DNA from: Cenococcum geophilum 1.58
Lineage: Eukaryota > Ascomycota > Dothideomycetes > Gloniales > Gloniaceae
Direction: 5' to 3'
NCBI GenBank assembly: GCA_001692895.1
Contig: KV748176.1
Coordinates: 5,237,092-5,301,091, forward strand
Length of the DNA stretch: 64,000 nt
Positions 12,395-24,520 of this stretch are shown piece after piece; position 1 is the first letter of the stretch; every line of letters starts with the position of its first letter. The position numbers were made by a program, and so were the translations under genes. The notes under the pieces were generated by a model that searched no databases, was not told the DNA's origin, and saw only the letters and a program-made list of their open reading frames with translations.

Positions 12395-13225
12395 AAGTTT
12401 AGATAGTTAAAACTCCTAGTTTTATAAATATACCTTACTTACCCATTTCTTTAATAACACTATCTATGTGGTTATATTTGCCGTTTTAATAGCCTCTAAT
12501 AATGACTCCAAACGCCCCTAGGGACTTTAATTCGGGAAATATTCCTTATTTATAACGATCCTCTATATCGTCGTTGGAAAGTTTATAAAAGGCAATATAA
12601 CGCATTAAGATATAATAATAAGCCGATCCAAAGGCAAAAATTTCGTCCTTCTAAGGCGTACTTAGATACAAAGGTTAGGCTTAAACTAAGTATAAAGCAA
12701 GAAGAGGAGATCTATTAATTAATAAACTAGCAAAATTAATTAGCTTTGCGTTTAAATATTTATCTAAGAGAATATTATAGTACGAAATATTACTATATAT
12801 AACACCTCTAGAGTAAACATATTTAAGAACGTCTATAAGCTGTAAAATCTAACGCATTTATAAAGTTCGATTAACGTTATTGCTTTTGTTCTAAAGAAAC
12901 CTATAGAGCTGGCCGTTTAGAGCGTGTTTTAGATATATCGCTATACAGTTATCCTTCTAGAAAAGTTCGCTGCTATAGTATTATAAGAGTCCATTATATT
13001 AACCGAGTCTCTTATAGATCTCCTTTTCAACTTCAATAAAGCGTCGAGAATTCGCGTCGTTTAGAGCTTTAATAACCTTGTTTTAAAGTTCGTCGCAATA
13101 CACAGTGCCTAAAATTCCCCAGCCGATAAAATTCTTATAGCTGCAGCTAGGGGGTAGCACTATAATAAGGTTTATGGTGTTGAAATAGTAAGGGCTTTAA
13201 AGGGGTAGCAAAATCCTAGTATCTG
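12395..13225 (-). pseudogene. Protein kinase domain, RIP-degraded
   Basis: Read on the minus strand, the frame keeps kinase landmarks in the right order and spacing. A glycine-rich loop IGWGILGTVY lies near 13120, then an alpha-C-like EVEKEIYKRLG, then GVIYSNISYYNILLD near 12800, which matches a catalytic loop of the H-S-D-I-S-x-H-N type after His-to-Tyr, Asp-to-Asn and Cys/His-to-Tyr changes. LINFAS follows in the place of the DFG segment, and DEIFAFGSAYYYIL near 12647 corresponds to the F-helix Asp. The Trp of the loop and the Asp of DEIFAFG are exactly 158 codons apart, so there is no net indel. It resembles the small fungal Ser/Thr or pseudokinase families often found near NLR and HET genes. 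Catalytic residues are lost in this copy. The N-terminal start is not determined. Confidence 0.72.
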
Positions 13226-13229
13226 GCTG

Positions 13230-15790
13230 ACTAATCTATTATTTACCCTAGATTTTAGACGCTATTCTTGGATAGGATTAGTATTTATAGCAGATGCACC
13301 AACCCTATGTTATCCGGATCTAGTTAATATAAACAGTAATACATTTTCTCTAGTATTTGTTGTTTGCGCTAGTTTGGTTATAGGCTAGCTATAAAGAATA
13401 TAAAACTAAAACTATGTTTACAACCTAGCCAGCTAATTTAAATTATATAATACAGCTAAAACTAAATAGTAGTCCAAATAATATGAAGTCGGGCATTAAT
13501 AATTAATTAACTTATGTATATAATGTAAAGGCGCATAAACTAGCTGTAGTTAATTTGCCTTATAAATAAGAACGAGCCACAAGAATCCAATCCTTATGAG
13601 ATATTTTAGTTAGCGGAGGGGCTATATATCCGGTGACTCCAATATATAGCTAAAATGCGCATTATAGTGGACGCCTTACCCGTTATTTGGCTGGTGGCCT
13701 AATTATATACGTGATATTCTGCGCTAGAAAGCTTTAATAGTAGGGTAGGGCAAATCCGGCCGCAGCTTAGCCCAAAAGGTAGCCGCTTAGTAATTCTTTT
13801 ATATAAGCCTTTCTATTGGGCACTAATAACTAAGTAGCCATAAACCTATTAACTGCAGTAACACCTCTATTTTCCCTTATAAATTTCCTTTAACCCTACT
13901 TTACTAATTATTTATAGCGCAGTTCCGCAAAGCTGCTCTCCATTTAAGCCTATAATTTACCTCTTTTTATATATCTTGCGTTCTGCCTCTTATAGTTATT
14001 TAGTAATTCTATTCTTGCCATTAAGGTAAATATTAGCTTAGCTATTCCGCGCAGTATATACCTAATTACTTATATCTTTTATAATAGTTATGCTTTAATG
14101 CGTATATGCTTTATAGCCTTTTATTCTAAAATAAATTCCTAAATTAGCCGCCATTCCTCCTTAGACGGCTATTTATAATTAAGAACGCTTTATAAAAGAC
14201 AATATTTGCTTAATATTTTACATCTATAGAACACCTCTCCTTTATAGCTACTAGTCCCACTAACTTACGCGGTCGCACTTCTAGCTATATAGATTATATC
14301 CGCTAAGGCTAGAGATAAGGCGTTTAGTGGGGAATAGGAGATAATTAGAGGTTATATATTTAAGATAATAGAGGACATAACTATAACATTTAAAGGCGGA
14401 TTATGTAATATTAAAGACGGCGAAGGGAAGCTGGTTAAAGCTTTAGGTATAGAAGATAGATAAGTAATAAGAGAGGTTCTTACTAGGTATAAATATTATA
14501 TAATAAGGGCACAAATTAAGTTAGAGAAGAGGTAGTAATAAGTAGTAACCTAAAGTAATATATACTATTTATTTATAGATAAGAGTTAATCTCTAGCTTC
14601 TTTTATAGTATTTTTTAAAAGCTCTAGAGTATCTAGGTCCCCTAAACCAAATAAATTAAAGATATTTTATTTATAACCGTGACTAATCCTAAGTATAATA
14701 AAAGCGTCCTTATTATCCTTTTTTAGCATATATATAGATAGGCAATTTATAACTACTAGTCCTCCTCTCTCCTTTTCCTTTCTCTATAAATTACTTGTCT
14801 GCATCCTAGTGCGAAATAGCTTAGGGAGATTTTTAATTATATAGTGCCTTATAAATAAGAAAGAAAAGTACTAGCCCTCCCCTAGTAATATTAGATTTCC
14901 TATTTAATGTTAACCATAAATACAACATCTTATTAAAGGTTATTTTATAGACCTAAAGTTTACTATAATTCTAACCGGGGACGCTTTAATAATGGTTTAT
15001 CTATAATTTAATAATACACTAGTATAATAGCGCTTGGAGGACTCTTGGAAGAGGTATTTATCTTAAATAAGTATTTATATATTAAATTTGGGGAATAAGG
15101 TGTCTAACCGTTGGTTTTAGGATTATCAGATAAGATTGTACTTTTCTTTTGCGATAAATCTTGCTCTAGGATATATAAGTAACCAATTAACAAATACCTA
15201 AGACTTATATACTAAGCGTTCAATCAGCGTCCTAAGGGATTAAAGCTTTAGAATTCCTCTCTAATAACTAAGAGTCTTAGGCTAATATTAGGGGTTCCTC
15301 TAATAATATTTATTAATAATTCATTTAAAATACAAGGCTCTTTTATACTAGTAGAGGGATCTACCTCTAAAGATAGACGTTTTAGAGGCGAAGGAATCAA
15401 CGTGCTAATTAAATTAGCCTTATAAAGTGTACTAGTAGCAACTACAAGACCACGGGGGTAGGGGCGATTCTCCCACCATTCTCAAAGCTCTTAGAGGAGG
15501 TTTTTTACCAATACCGTTGCTAGCCTTAAGATAGGCGCTACTAAAGTATATAGGAGGAATACTTTAGGACCTAAGCTAATAAAAACATCTATTAATAGAG
15601 TGCGTGCACGTAGCCTTACACTTCGTCGCGCCTTTAAACGTTTCCCTAAGGATATCACGTTTTCTTACAGCACCTTAAGGCACGATTTAAACGCGTTATT
15701 CTAATAGGAGGGTAATAAATGCGTATTAGCGTTAAACGTCTTTCTTTTTTCCTTAAGAAGCTCGTAAAACCAGTTATTTAACGCCATTAA
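13230..15790. other. Long stretch without a recognised gene
   Basis: Degraded AT-rich sequence. Short coding-like pieces occur on the plus strand near 14330-14540 (charged residues), but no domain could be named. No repeats or structural RNA were seen. Confidence 0.4.
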
Positions 15791-15794
15791 AAGT

Positions 15795-15912
15795 TTAACT
15801 AAGAATAAAAAGAAGGATAAAGAGAGCTGGGACGAAAAAGAGCAAGACAAGAAGAGACGGGAAGAAAAAGAAGAGAAAAGATAAGATAAGACGAGACAAG
15901 ATAAGACTGGTT
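15795..15912 (+). repeat. Purine-rich (GA) low-complexity tract
   Basis: Over 100 bp the plus strand is almost only A and G, with recurring GACAAGA/GAAAAAGA/AGATAAGA words. Pure purine strands escape CpA/TpG mutation except where C occurs, which may explain its survival. It lies in the upstream region of the AAA ATPase gene. Confidence 0.7.
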
Positions 15913-17021
15913 AACCTAATTATATACCACTTCCCCTAGCTAAACAATGCACAGCTAGATCGCTTGCTATAATCCGGCCAGCATTACTAGCACCAATTCT
16001 ACACTTATATCTTTAATTCAACCTAAGACATTACCTATCTCCTATATATTAATTAGAGCACTTCCATACTTTAGGCGATGTCTATTTTTAAGCTCGCTCT
16101 AGTACTAGAGTTAAAATCCTATATATAAGCTAGGGGACTATTTCTATAGATATAGCAAGCACATATACCATAGCTTTATTTACCACAACAGAGACAATAT
16201 TAACGTATCTCAACTAAAGTCCGCTAGGATTAATTAGGGAGGGTAGTCTATTACTAGAAGAGGGGTGTAGATATACCCGTAGCATAACTTATATCGTATA
16301 AAAAAAGGGCGGATCTAGCCTAAAAAACAATACTATCCAGCTCCTCTTTCCACTTAGCTCCTTTTTTAGATTAGTGTTACGTTACTAAAGCTTTATAGAG
16401 TAGCAATACCAGTTACATCCAAGCCCGTTACGCCAGCGCCTTCACTGCCTTATAATAGCATAAATACCCCCCCTAGTAGCCTAAGCTAAACGCATCTATA
16501 TTATAAGCAACCAGCGCAGCTTCTTCTCTCTCAAACGCTTATAACCGTATTAAAGATACTCTAGGCAGTCCAACCTCCTCCACCTCCTCCACCTCCTCTA
16601 CCTCCCCCTACGAGTTTAGGGGTTAAAGAGATACCCGAAGTAAGAGGTTCTAAGGTTAAAGTTAAGGTATTAAATAAGATATATACTTACGAAATCCCTA
16701 AAATATACTTGGAAATACGCTAATACAGCGTCTACTACAGCTAGGATAAATAAAGCTGCTAGTATAAGACCATAGAGACTTTACCGGATACGTTAAGTAA
16801 GCGTAATATGCATAATTAGTATATTTATATCCTTAGGAAGAAATTTAGTTTATCTCTTAGGTGCCTTTAAATATATCAACTTAGATACTAACTTTAAGCT
16901 AGAAAAGGATAAGAAAGACTATAGCACGTACCTAAGTATAAATTTAGGAGAAGTAAGAGACGCCTTATAGGTGGTACTAAACAGCGTACAAGCTATCTCC
17001 CTTCAGGAAGACAAGCCTATA

Positions 17022-17069
17022 GTAAGTAGACCTTTATACAGATATAGCTGATTCTAATTTAACTTCTAG
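17022..17069 (+). other. Intron in AAA ATPase pseudogene
   Basis: Begins GTAAGT, has a branch-like GCTGATT and ends TTCTAG. Splicing joins a DKPI segment to an IPINLIFNFLP segment, as in related proteins. Confidence 0.65.
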
Positions 17070-17865
17070 ATTCCTATAAACCTTATATTTAATTTCCTAC
17101 CCTAGTTAAAAACACACTAGGAGAGTTTTTCTCCCGACTTAATCGGCGCTAAGCACCTTTAGGGGTTACTAAAATTCCTTAAAGACTATTTCGCGCCTAT
17201 AACTAATAGTCTCCTACCGCTTCTAGACTATAGCGAAATTAATTTTAATCTCCTTTAGGCCTTATTTAAACTAAATACGCACATCCTTATAATTTACAAA
17301 GGCTTAGATTAACTAAGATGCCTTATATATAATTTAGGCAACTTTAAAACCTTACTTTTTAGCAAAAAGAGCTTCGAACTTAACTATTACTATTTTAGCT
17401 ACGATAGGAAGGCATTTAGCGAGGTAAAAACCACCCTCTCTATTCCGGAATTCCGTTTAACTATAAAAATTATGTCTCTTAAAGTATTTCTACTAGAGCA
17501 TTATAAGAGGCAAGCCGAGATAAAGCAGGATCTTATTAGTAATGGCCGGAAGTTTATGTCTTTAAGAGGCATTAACCACCGTAAATATAAAGGGATCGCG
17601 TTTTTCTGGACTAAAGATAGCCTGTTAAGATTTTCTACAAGCGGCCGTATTATAGTGGACACAATAGCATTTTATTATTAGAATCCTAACTATAGCAAGC
17701 AATTAATTGCTATAGATATATATAGAATTGGCGTGTACAATCAAGGGACTAATTAGTAAGGTAATATAAAGAATTAGGGTTTAGTTCCTAAGGAGATAGG
17801 AGATAATAAGTACCTAATCTGTCTACTAATAGCCCTAGCCTTTAGTTTAGCAGACAAAAAATAGG

Positions 17866-17924
17866 GTTAGGCTTTCTATACTCTTTTTTTAGAGCTAGCG
17901 ATATACTAATATAAGCACTAATAG
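17866..17924 (+). other. Intron in AAA ATPase pseudogene
   Basis: Begins GTTAGG, contains ACTAAT and ends AATAG. Its removal joins LADKK-*-G to EFTVANIKDI in phase; the stop stands for an expected Trp. Confidence 0.6.
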
Positions 17925-18111
17925 GTGAATTTACCGTCGCTAATATTAAGGACATTAATTAGAATGCCTTAGTATTTAAGTCACTCGCAATTAATAAGGA
18001 TAAGAAAATAGTGCTTTAAGGACTTATAAAGAGCTACTAGTCTAAGTCCGGGAAATCAAAGTTTAATAATATAATTAAAGGGAAGGGGAAAGGCCTAGTT
18101 TTCTTACTATA

Positions 18112-18160
18112 GTAAGTTTTCTGGTAAGGCATTAGCTGTTTCAAAGGCTGACCGTTTTAG
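18112..18160 (+). other. Intron in AAA ATPase pseudogene, just before Walker A
   Basis: Begins GTAAGT, contains GCTGAC and ends TTTTAG. Splicing assembles LL-Y-S-PP-R-VGKT across the junction, the RIP-altered form of an H-G-P-P-G-V-G-K-T motif. Confidence 0.75.
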
Positions 18161-18684
18161 TAGCCCACCTAGGGTAGGAAAGACGTTAATAGCTAAAGCA
18201 CTTGCCAAATCTTAGAGGAGACCCCTCTATATAGTTTGTTCCCCCTTATAAGTGTATTTATATACTAGTTTAACTATAAGAAGGCTTATGCGGGAGACCT
18301 TAATATAGATCTAGCCCATTTAAAACAAAACCTAGCTCTAATAGTTAAAAACGTTTACCGCTAGAGCGCTATCCTTCTTTTAGATAAGGCCAATGTCTTT
18401 CTTATAGAAAGAACTTTAAATAATGTTTAACGTAATAGCCTAGTATCCATCTTTCTGCGATAGATAGAGTATTTCTAAGGCATTATATTTCTTATAACAA
18501 ATAGGATTACTATATTTAATGCAGCTATATAGAGCAGAATACATCTTACATTTAGATATAATAAGCTAAAAAAACTAGCAAGAAAGCAGGTATGGAAAAA
18601 CTTCCTAAAGTAAGCTAATGCTGCTGCTAATATCTCTAGAAGGGATATGGAGCGGCTTTTAAACCATTAATTAAACGGAAGATA

Positions 18685-18739
18685 GGTAAGGTAATGTTTA
18701 AGTAAAAGTTTTAAGCCTAGTGCTAATATACTATATTAG
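18685..18739 (+). other. Intron in AAA ATPase pseudogene, near the C-terminus
   Basis: Begins GTAAGG, contains GCTAAT and ends TATTAG. It joins LNGR-* to IKNTI, matching the LNGRQIKN-type sequence usual for this family. Confidence 0.75.
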
Positions 18740-19039
18740 ATCAAGAACACTATATAGATTAGCTACGGCTTAGCTAAAAGTAAGGGGGAGAAACTTACAT
18801 ATAAGTATTTAGACAAGGCTCTTACGTTAAATAAAGATTTTAAAAGTAACTTTAAAGGTGCTGGATTAGTTAAGAATATAAACTTATATATATAGATTCG
18901 CTTATATACATACAGTATTAAATATCTTATAGATCTTATAGCTAGTGGCATTATTACTTATTACTTTCTCAAAATTACTTACTTACTTTTATAATAATAA
19001 GGCCTATACGGTAGGCTATGGCGCGGGCAAATCGCTTAT

Positions 19040-19720
19040 AGATCTAGGAATAGGAGAACGGAAGCTACAGGGCATTAGTTCCCGTAGGGGAGTAGAAGAT
19101 ATAAGCGTTAGTTCCCATAAGGAATTAAAAGCTATAAGGCGACAAAGAAAGCGGGTAATAATCCCTATAGAGAACCGCAAGCTATACGAGATTAGTTTCC
19201 GTAGGGGAGCGGAAGAAATCGCCATTAGTTTTTATACGGCAGTAAAAGCCGTACAGGAGTAGGAGCTATCCCTTAACCCGTTATCTTTAGTCCTACGTTA
19301 TTAATAAGGACATAGCCAATCAGAACCTCTTGTTTAAGCTTTAATAATAAGAACTATAGCGATATAAGGCCGTTTAAATATATATATATCTATCTATAGA
19401 GCTAGTCCTTAATTAAGCTTGGCCAGATATTTACTCCAATATAGTCCATTTATATAAAACGGAATCCTGCATATAAAACAGCACGGTGTTTATATATAGT
19501 GCAGCTTGGCGTTACACCTTAACGGGTTAAAGGATAGGGTATAGTTCTTACAGGGCAGTAGAAGATATGGTTACTATATATAGGAACGGAATTTATAGGG
19601 GATTTGTTCTGTAGTAGATCTAAGAATAGAAAAACGGAAGCCGCAGGGCATTGGTTCCCGTAGGGGAGAGGAAAACGTGGCTATAGGCTCCTATAGGGGA
19701 GTAAAAGCTATACAGGAATG
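19040..19720 (+). repeat. Diverged ~100-bp duplication about 580 bp apart
   Basis: Sequence at 19040-19140 (GATCTAGGAATAGGAGAACGG and following) recurs at 19617-19715 (GATCTAAGAATAGAAAAACGG and following), through the shared words GGGCATTRGTTCCCGTAGGGGAG and GGA-GTAAAAGCTATA. The short open frame at 18945-19262 falls in this repeat and is probably not a gene. Confidence 0.6.
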
Positions 19721-19729
19721 CAAGCCGTA

Positions 19730-20030
19730 GGGGATTAGTTCCCGTAGGGCGGTAGAATACGTAGGCATTAGCACCCGTAGGGGATTCGTTAGCGTAGGGG
19801 ATTTATTACCGTAGGGGATTTGTTACTATAGGGGAGTAGATCCCATAGGGGAGTAAATCCCATAGGGGATTTATTAGAGTAGGGGATCGGATCCCGTAAG
19901 GGATTATTAGGAGTAGGGGATTGGTTCCTATAGGGCGGCGAAATATATAGGCATTAGCTCCTATAGGGGATTTGTTTAAGTAGGGGACTTATTTAGGTAG
20001 GGGATTAGTTAGAGAAAGGGATTAATTCTC
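19730..20030 (+). repeat. 17-bp G-rich minisatellite
   Basis: About sixteen degenerate units of 17 bp of the form GTAGGGGATTTRTTNCC are arrayed head to tail, for example GGGGATTTATTAGAGTA and GGGGATCGGATCCCGTA. Nearly every unit keeps a run of three or four G. The array lies between the AAA ATPase and FunK1 pseudogenes. It is not a telomere repeat: the spacing is 17 bp and the intervening bases vary. Confidence 0.75.
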
Positions 20031-20308
20031 CTACAGCCTCTATTTAGGCGGCATAAAGTGGCTTCTAATAGGCTAGGGAGTAGATTATATGTTTTGTAGA
20101 AATATAAAGCCTATATAGGATAATAGGGTATAGGGATCTGATAATCTAGCGGAAGATTAAGTTATCCGCTTTCCCGGGTTTATTTAGCCCTAGCGACTCG
20201 CCCTACGCTATTTTATATACGTTTTAACCAAGGCTGCTACCTAGCCTTAGCTGCCTAAATTTTTAGTTATACTATAGAAGAGTATAGGACAATAAAATAT
20301 TATTCTAT

Positions 20309-22570
20309 CTACTCTGCCAATACCTTTAGATCCTTCTATACTTGCTAGAGTATCTTCTTTATCCTAGAATATAGCTCTAGATTATCCTTTTCCTACCTCC
20401 TACTATTTAGAAATACTACTTTCCGGAGCCTATTAACCTAGGGGACTAATAACTAATAGTACGGCGTAAAGTACTCCTCCGCTATTTTAATGAAATCACC
20501 TTTATAAGCCACCTCTCCTTTTTTTAACTTAGCTAGCTCTTTAGTGTCCATATAATTCCACTTCTTAAACCTTAGAATAGGCTTACGCTCCTTATTTAGA
20601 CCCTTATAATAAATACACATCTAAAAAAGCACCTAGAAGAACGACTCTAAATTATACCTAAAGGAGTGTTTTTCGCCTAGAAGTACTCCTATAGCCATAA
20701 ACGCTCTTATACTGGTTTTACCCTATACTCCCGAAGGTCCTTCTCGCTTCTCTTTAATCGCGAGATTAAGATTAATTAAGAATAACTTCTAGGAGGGATT
20801 ATCGTCTTCCTCGTTCATTAAGAGGTTGCCTATTAAAATGTTACGTTAAAGGATGCTAGCCTGCGTATATAAAGACTTATATCCTTTAATGCTACCCTTT
20901 AGCGCAGTAAGCATTATAACTAGAGAGCTTGCCTTGTAAAGAGCCTTTTTATAATCGTAGGTAATGACGCGTTAATATACCTAATTCTATATAATAGGGC
21001 GCTTAATTAGAGAGCTTAAATACGGGCGCTTATTAAGCGGTAATAGGGCGTTAGTATAGCTAGACGACCTCTTTCTACTAGTACTTTGGCCTTTTCTTAT
21101 ACTACCTTACACTCTAGCTACGCTTAAAGGCACCATTAGGCTTTTAGGCTTGTAGTTTATTACTTTAGTAATATCCAACCCCTTATAGATATTAAAGATG
21201 TTATTATCTTATCCACCTATATAAATAGTCCTATGGTGATAGTACCTAGCCACGTTAATTACTCCTTTCTCCGCTGCCTTACGCAGTAGTTTACCTTCTT
21301 CCTTATGCTCTAGGTACTGCCACGAGTCTTTAATAACAAGAGGTATCTTAGAGGTATTACCCTTACAGTGCGCTTTCTAGCAAGTTGTCGCCTAACCGGT
21401 AATATAGGGTGCCCGCTTTATAAGTTCGTTAAGGATAAGACGCTTAGTCTAATTATTACGCACGACCTTAATATATCGTTTGCCGTCCGATATTAAAATA
21501 GTAGGGTTAAACCCGAGCTGCTCTTTATTTATTAAGAGAAACCCTAATATTGCCGAGGTAAATTATAGTCCGTCTTTATTAATATCGAATAGTAATAATA
21601 CAATGCCTCCTACCCGGTTATACTTCTATAGCCACATAATAGATCTATAAAGGGTAAAGCCTAAGATAAAGCGACAAGTGTCCTAAGCGGCGAAGACTTC
21701 TCTTATATATTTTCCTAAATTAAACTATGCCTACGAGGCTATATTAGTATTTAGATTACTTTTTAGCTCTTCTGGCATAAGTATATACGACTAATAGCAT
21801 TAAGAGCTTTCGCTAGCTATTGGATCGTCCACAAACCCGATATCTAGCTTTTACTTTACTATAGACCCTTATAAGGGCTGCTTAGTATATACGATAAGCG
21901 TTTATTATATCTTTAGGGCAGACCTATACTCCTCTATAAAGCCTAAAAATAATTTAATTAGGTTATTAAACCACACTAGGACATTATCTTGCTTTGCGCT
22001 TTTAGGCCAGTCACGCTAGCCGCCCTCAGCGTATAGTAGATTATCCCCTTCCTTACATTTCTTAAAAACGGCAGCGCTTGCCTTTTTAAGACCTTTTACT
22101 TCCCTAAAAAATGCTTTATATAAGCCAGGAATCCCCATATAAAGAGGGCCTAGCTCCTCCTTTAGAACATAATCTACGTATTCCCTACATTCGGACAAGT
22201 TAGTAAAGCTGCTTATATTGCATAAATGCGGGGTTTAAACGTAGAGTGGTAGCGGTCAGAGCAGGGGGGTAGACTCTATAATAGTAGCGTACACCTTTTC
22301 CTAAATAACCTCGTTAGATTCAATGCGGAGGATCGCATTTAGAAGAGGCAGGAACCGCTTAATATTAAAGTCATTAGAACCGACCGCTAAATTAAGTCTT
22401 AATAGATTAACAAAAAGGCTTTTATTGCCGCCGTTAGATAGCAATAAATAAGAAGCGTAAAGGCCCTATAGAGCTAGTATTAGATTAAGCAAAATATTCT
22501 TCAGTTCTATAAGCGTTAAATAGAAACTTATAATAGGTATATTAGCAATTACCTTTATTACCTATCTAGT
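20309..22570 (-). pseudogene. FunK1-type fungal protein kinase
   Basis: From codon 22198 to the TAG at 20309 the frame is exactly 630 codons with no net indel; upstream it continues in phase to about 22570, where the start is unclear. Recognisable family text runs through it: SECREYVDYVLKEELG near 22195, FVDDPIASESS near 21840, ILGFTLYRSIM near 21670, DSWQYLEHKEEGKLLRKA near 21330 and SRKRSSSYTNA near 21060. The kinase C-lobe is at about 20860-20310: a catalytic loop region altered to QRN-I-LIGNLLMNEED, then FLINLNLAIKEKREG in the DFG place, then AFMAIGVLLGEKHSF and a NRLRKVVF-like tail. FunK1 kinases are expanded in filamentous and basidiomycete fungi and their substrates are unknown. The D-to-N changes at catalytic and metal sites fit G-to-A mutation. 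One TGA in the N-terminal part probably comes from CGA. Confidence 0.82.
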
Positions 22571-22626
22571 ATAACAAGTTTAAAAAGCTAGAGATATCTA
22601 GATCCTAATAAGCTAAGTTAAATAAA

Positions 22627-23400
22627 TTGCAAAAGTTATTCAGTCCTTCTCTAATAGGTTTCGTTTTAATTATCCCTAATCTAAAGAGATTTGCCATTGT
22701 GGGCAAACGCGCCAAAAGCTACATTAGGAGGGCTGACGTAGCAGGCGGAAAGGGTAGATTAAAGATGCTAGTATATAAGGACGGTATAATAGTAGATAAG
22801 TGCAGGGAGGTCGAGAACACGTTAGTAGTATCTTGTAATAAGGAAATAACTAGGGAGAAAAGTATAAGGAAAAAAGCAAGGTGCAAGCAAACGCGAGGAT
22901 TAAAGATTAGGCGCAAAAAAGTTAAGCTAACCTAACGCGGCTTAGACTAAGGCTTTATAGGGCTTAGTTAAATACTAAGCCATAATAGGTAGGTAGCGTT
23001 TTCTGGTCTATAACTGGTTATACTTATTAGTTTTAGTTTGTTCCGTAACGCGTAAGGCTTTAATGCAGCAGAGCTCTTATATAGCGAGGCTAAAGGGGCG
23101 CCTAAGAACGCCAACAAACAATTACTAGTCCTAAAATAAGCTAAATCTAACATGCCAAATACGGATACAGTTAACCTCTTTTTATAGCGGTTAATTAGCT
23201 TATTTCCTAAAAACAGGTTCTAGTTCCTAAAACTAGATCCAGTATACGCGGACTCCCCCTTTACTAGTATATGTTACAAGAGAAACATATTATTATTACT
23301 ATCTCCTTAGCAACGCCTTATTTATTCCCTTTAGAATGTAACCCTCGCTAGTGTCTATTTTATATAGGTGACAAGCATTTATCTCCATTTATTTGCACTA
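22627..23400 (+). pseudogene. Unassigned basic protein frame
   Basis: A 102-codon uninterrupted stretch opens at 22627 and the same frame continues past TAA/TAG codons to about 23300 without an apparent shift. It is rich in Lys and Arg near residues 70-102 (RKKARCKQTRGLKIRRKK) and later reads like an ordinary soluble protein. It is divergent from the FunK1 gene, whose N-terminus is about 50-100 bp away. No family is recognised. Confidence 0.35.
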
Positions 23401-23409
23401 AATATAAAA

Positions 23410-24515
23410 ATCCCCTATAATATACCCCTTAGAATTAGAATAAATCAATAGCAATTCCCTCCTAAGTTGGTTAAGTTTTAATGTGTCTTATTAGCTCTAG
23501 GGTATTACAGACCTTATTGCTTTTTTAAAAGAAGCAACCGTAATAAGCATTATAGTAAAGGTTATTTTATTAATTATAGCGTGTAGCTATAAGCTTCGCC
23601 GTCTTCTACTTATTGTATTAATAGCATATAAAACTGGTAGACGAAGCAAGCTAATATAATATCCATTTACCTTGCGGTTTATATTACTTCACTACTTTAA
23701 ACGAGGGTAGTACTATGTTTTGGTCGCTGGGTTCCTAAAGGATGCTAGTAATATTAGTGTCTTAAGAGGGCTCTAAAGCTATTTTCTTTATAAGAGGATA
23801 TATAGATAAAATATACCGAATTTTAGAGGGTAGTAGGAGTATAAATACCGCTCCTTATATTCTTATAACGCTAGGGCTAAAGAGCGGAAATTCTCAGGCA
23901 TAACTAAATTATAATCGTATTAAAGCTTGTCTATAACCCAGGCTCTAAGGCGTATATCCTTCTCCAACGTATTCTATAGCGCTTAGTATTCGTTTAGCGA
24001 TATACGAACACGCTTTTAAGTATTGTCCTATAATCGGCCTTAGTAGTGTAGTTATATAAGGCTGAGCAGGCAGCGAATATAGTGAAAAGGAGGTTATAGA
24101 GAAGAGGCGATAAGGACCGTAGCCGGTAGAGAGATTAGTAGAGGTGTTTTATTCTTACGCTATAGGGTACTAAGAAGGGCTATAGGCTTACTAAGCTAAT
24201 CTAATCTAATTGGAGTAACTCTATGTTTTATAATAAGTCTTTTCTTTATAGAGGATTAAACGAGTTATAGGCCGGCTGATTTATCGCTGCCAAGTATACA
24301 AAGGTGGAGAACTTATAAGCTTTACTGTAAGTAAGTCTTTTAACTTTAATCCAATATGTAAAAACTTATCTATATACGCAAATAATAACGAGATATTCTT
24401 AATATAGAAGCAACTAGATAGAAATAAAACACTAAGCTAAGGAAATCCTAATTAATACCTTAATTCTTAATGCCGAAAGACAAGAATATAATTACAAAAA
24501 TCTTCCTTATAAGAA
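23410..24515. other. Stretch without a recognised gene
   Basis: AT-rich and dense in stops in all frames. A purine-rich, less mutated patch lies at 24060-24190. Nothing could be named. Confidence 0.4.
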
Positions 24516-24520
24516 ATTTC

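Larger units (their letters stand above)
16560..18895 (+). pseudogene. DUF7025-type fungal AAA ATPase with traceable introns
   Basis: The N-terminus has a proline run encoded by CCTCCA repeats (16571-16615). The middle matches the N-terminal region seen in many fungal AAA proteins, including ISNGRKFMSLRGINHRKYKG at 17530-17590 (an intact-looking 70-codon stretch starts at 17472). The AAA core follows: Walker A reads S-P-P-R-V-G-K-T at about 18162-18185 (GPPGVGKT before G-to-A change), Walker B reads ILLLDKANVF at 18371 (a DEAD-like E now K), then ITNRI and SRIHLTFRY. Four introns restore phase: 17022-17069, 17866-17924, 18112-18160 and 18685-18739. A fifth short intron near 18234-18280 is less certain. 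A single-base deletion near 18660 is the only indel I see. The stop at 18893 follows a typical NINLYI end. The exact start is not resolved. Confidence 0.82.

Noticed and set aside
18945-19262. 105-codon ORF and its antisense partner
   Set aside because: Both lie in the duplicated, repeat-rich stretch; the encoded text mirrors the DNA repeat and matches no family.
19730-20030. Internal telomere repeat
   Set aside because: TAGGGG words recur, but the period is 17 bp with variable filler, not a 6-bp TTAGGG array.
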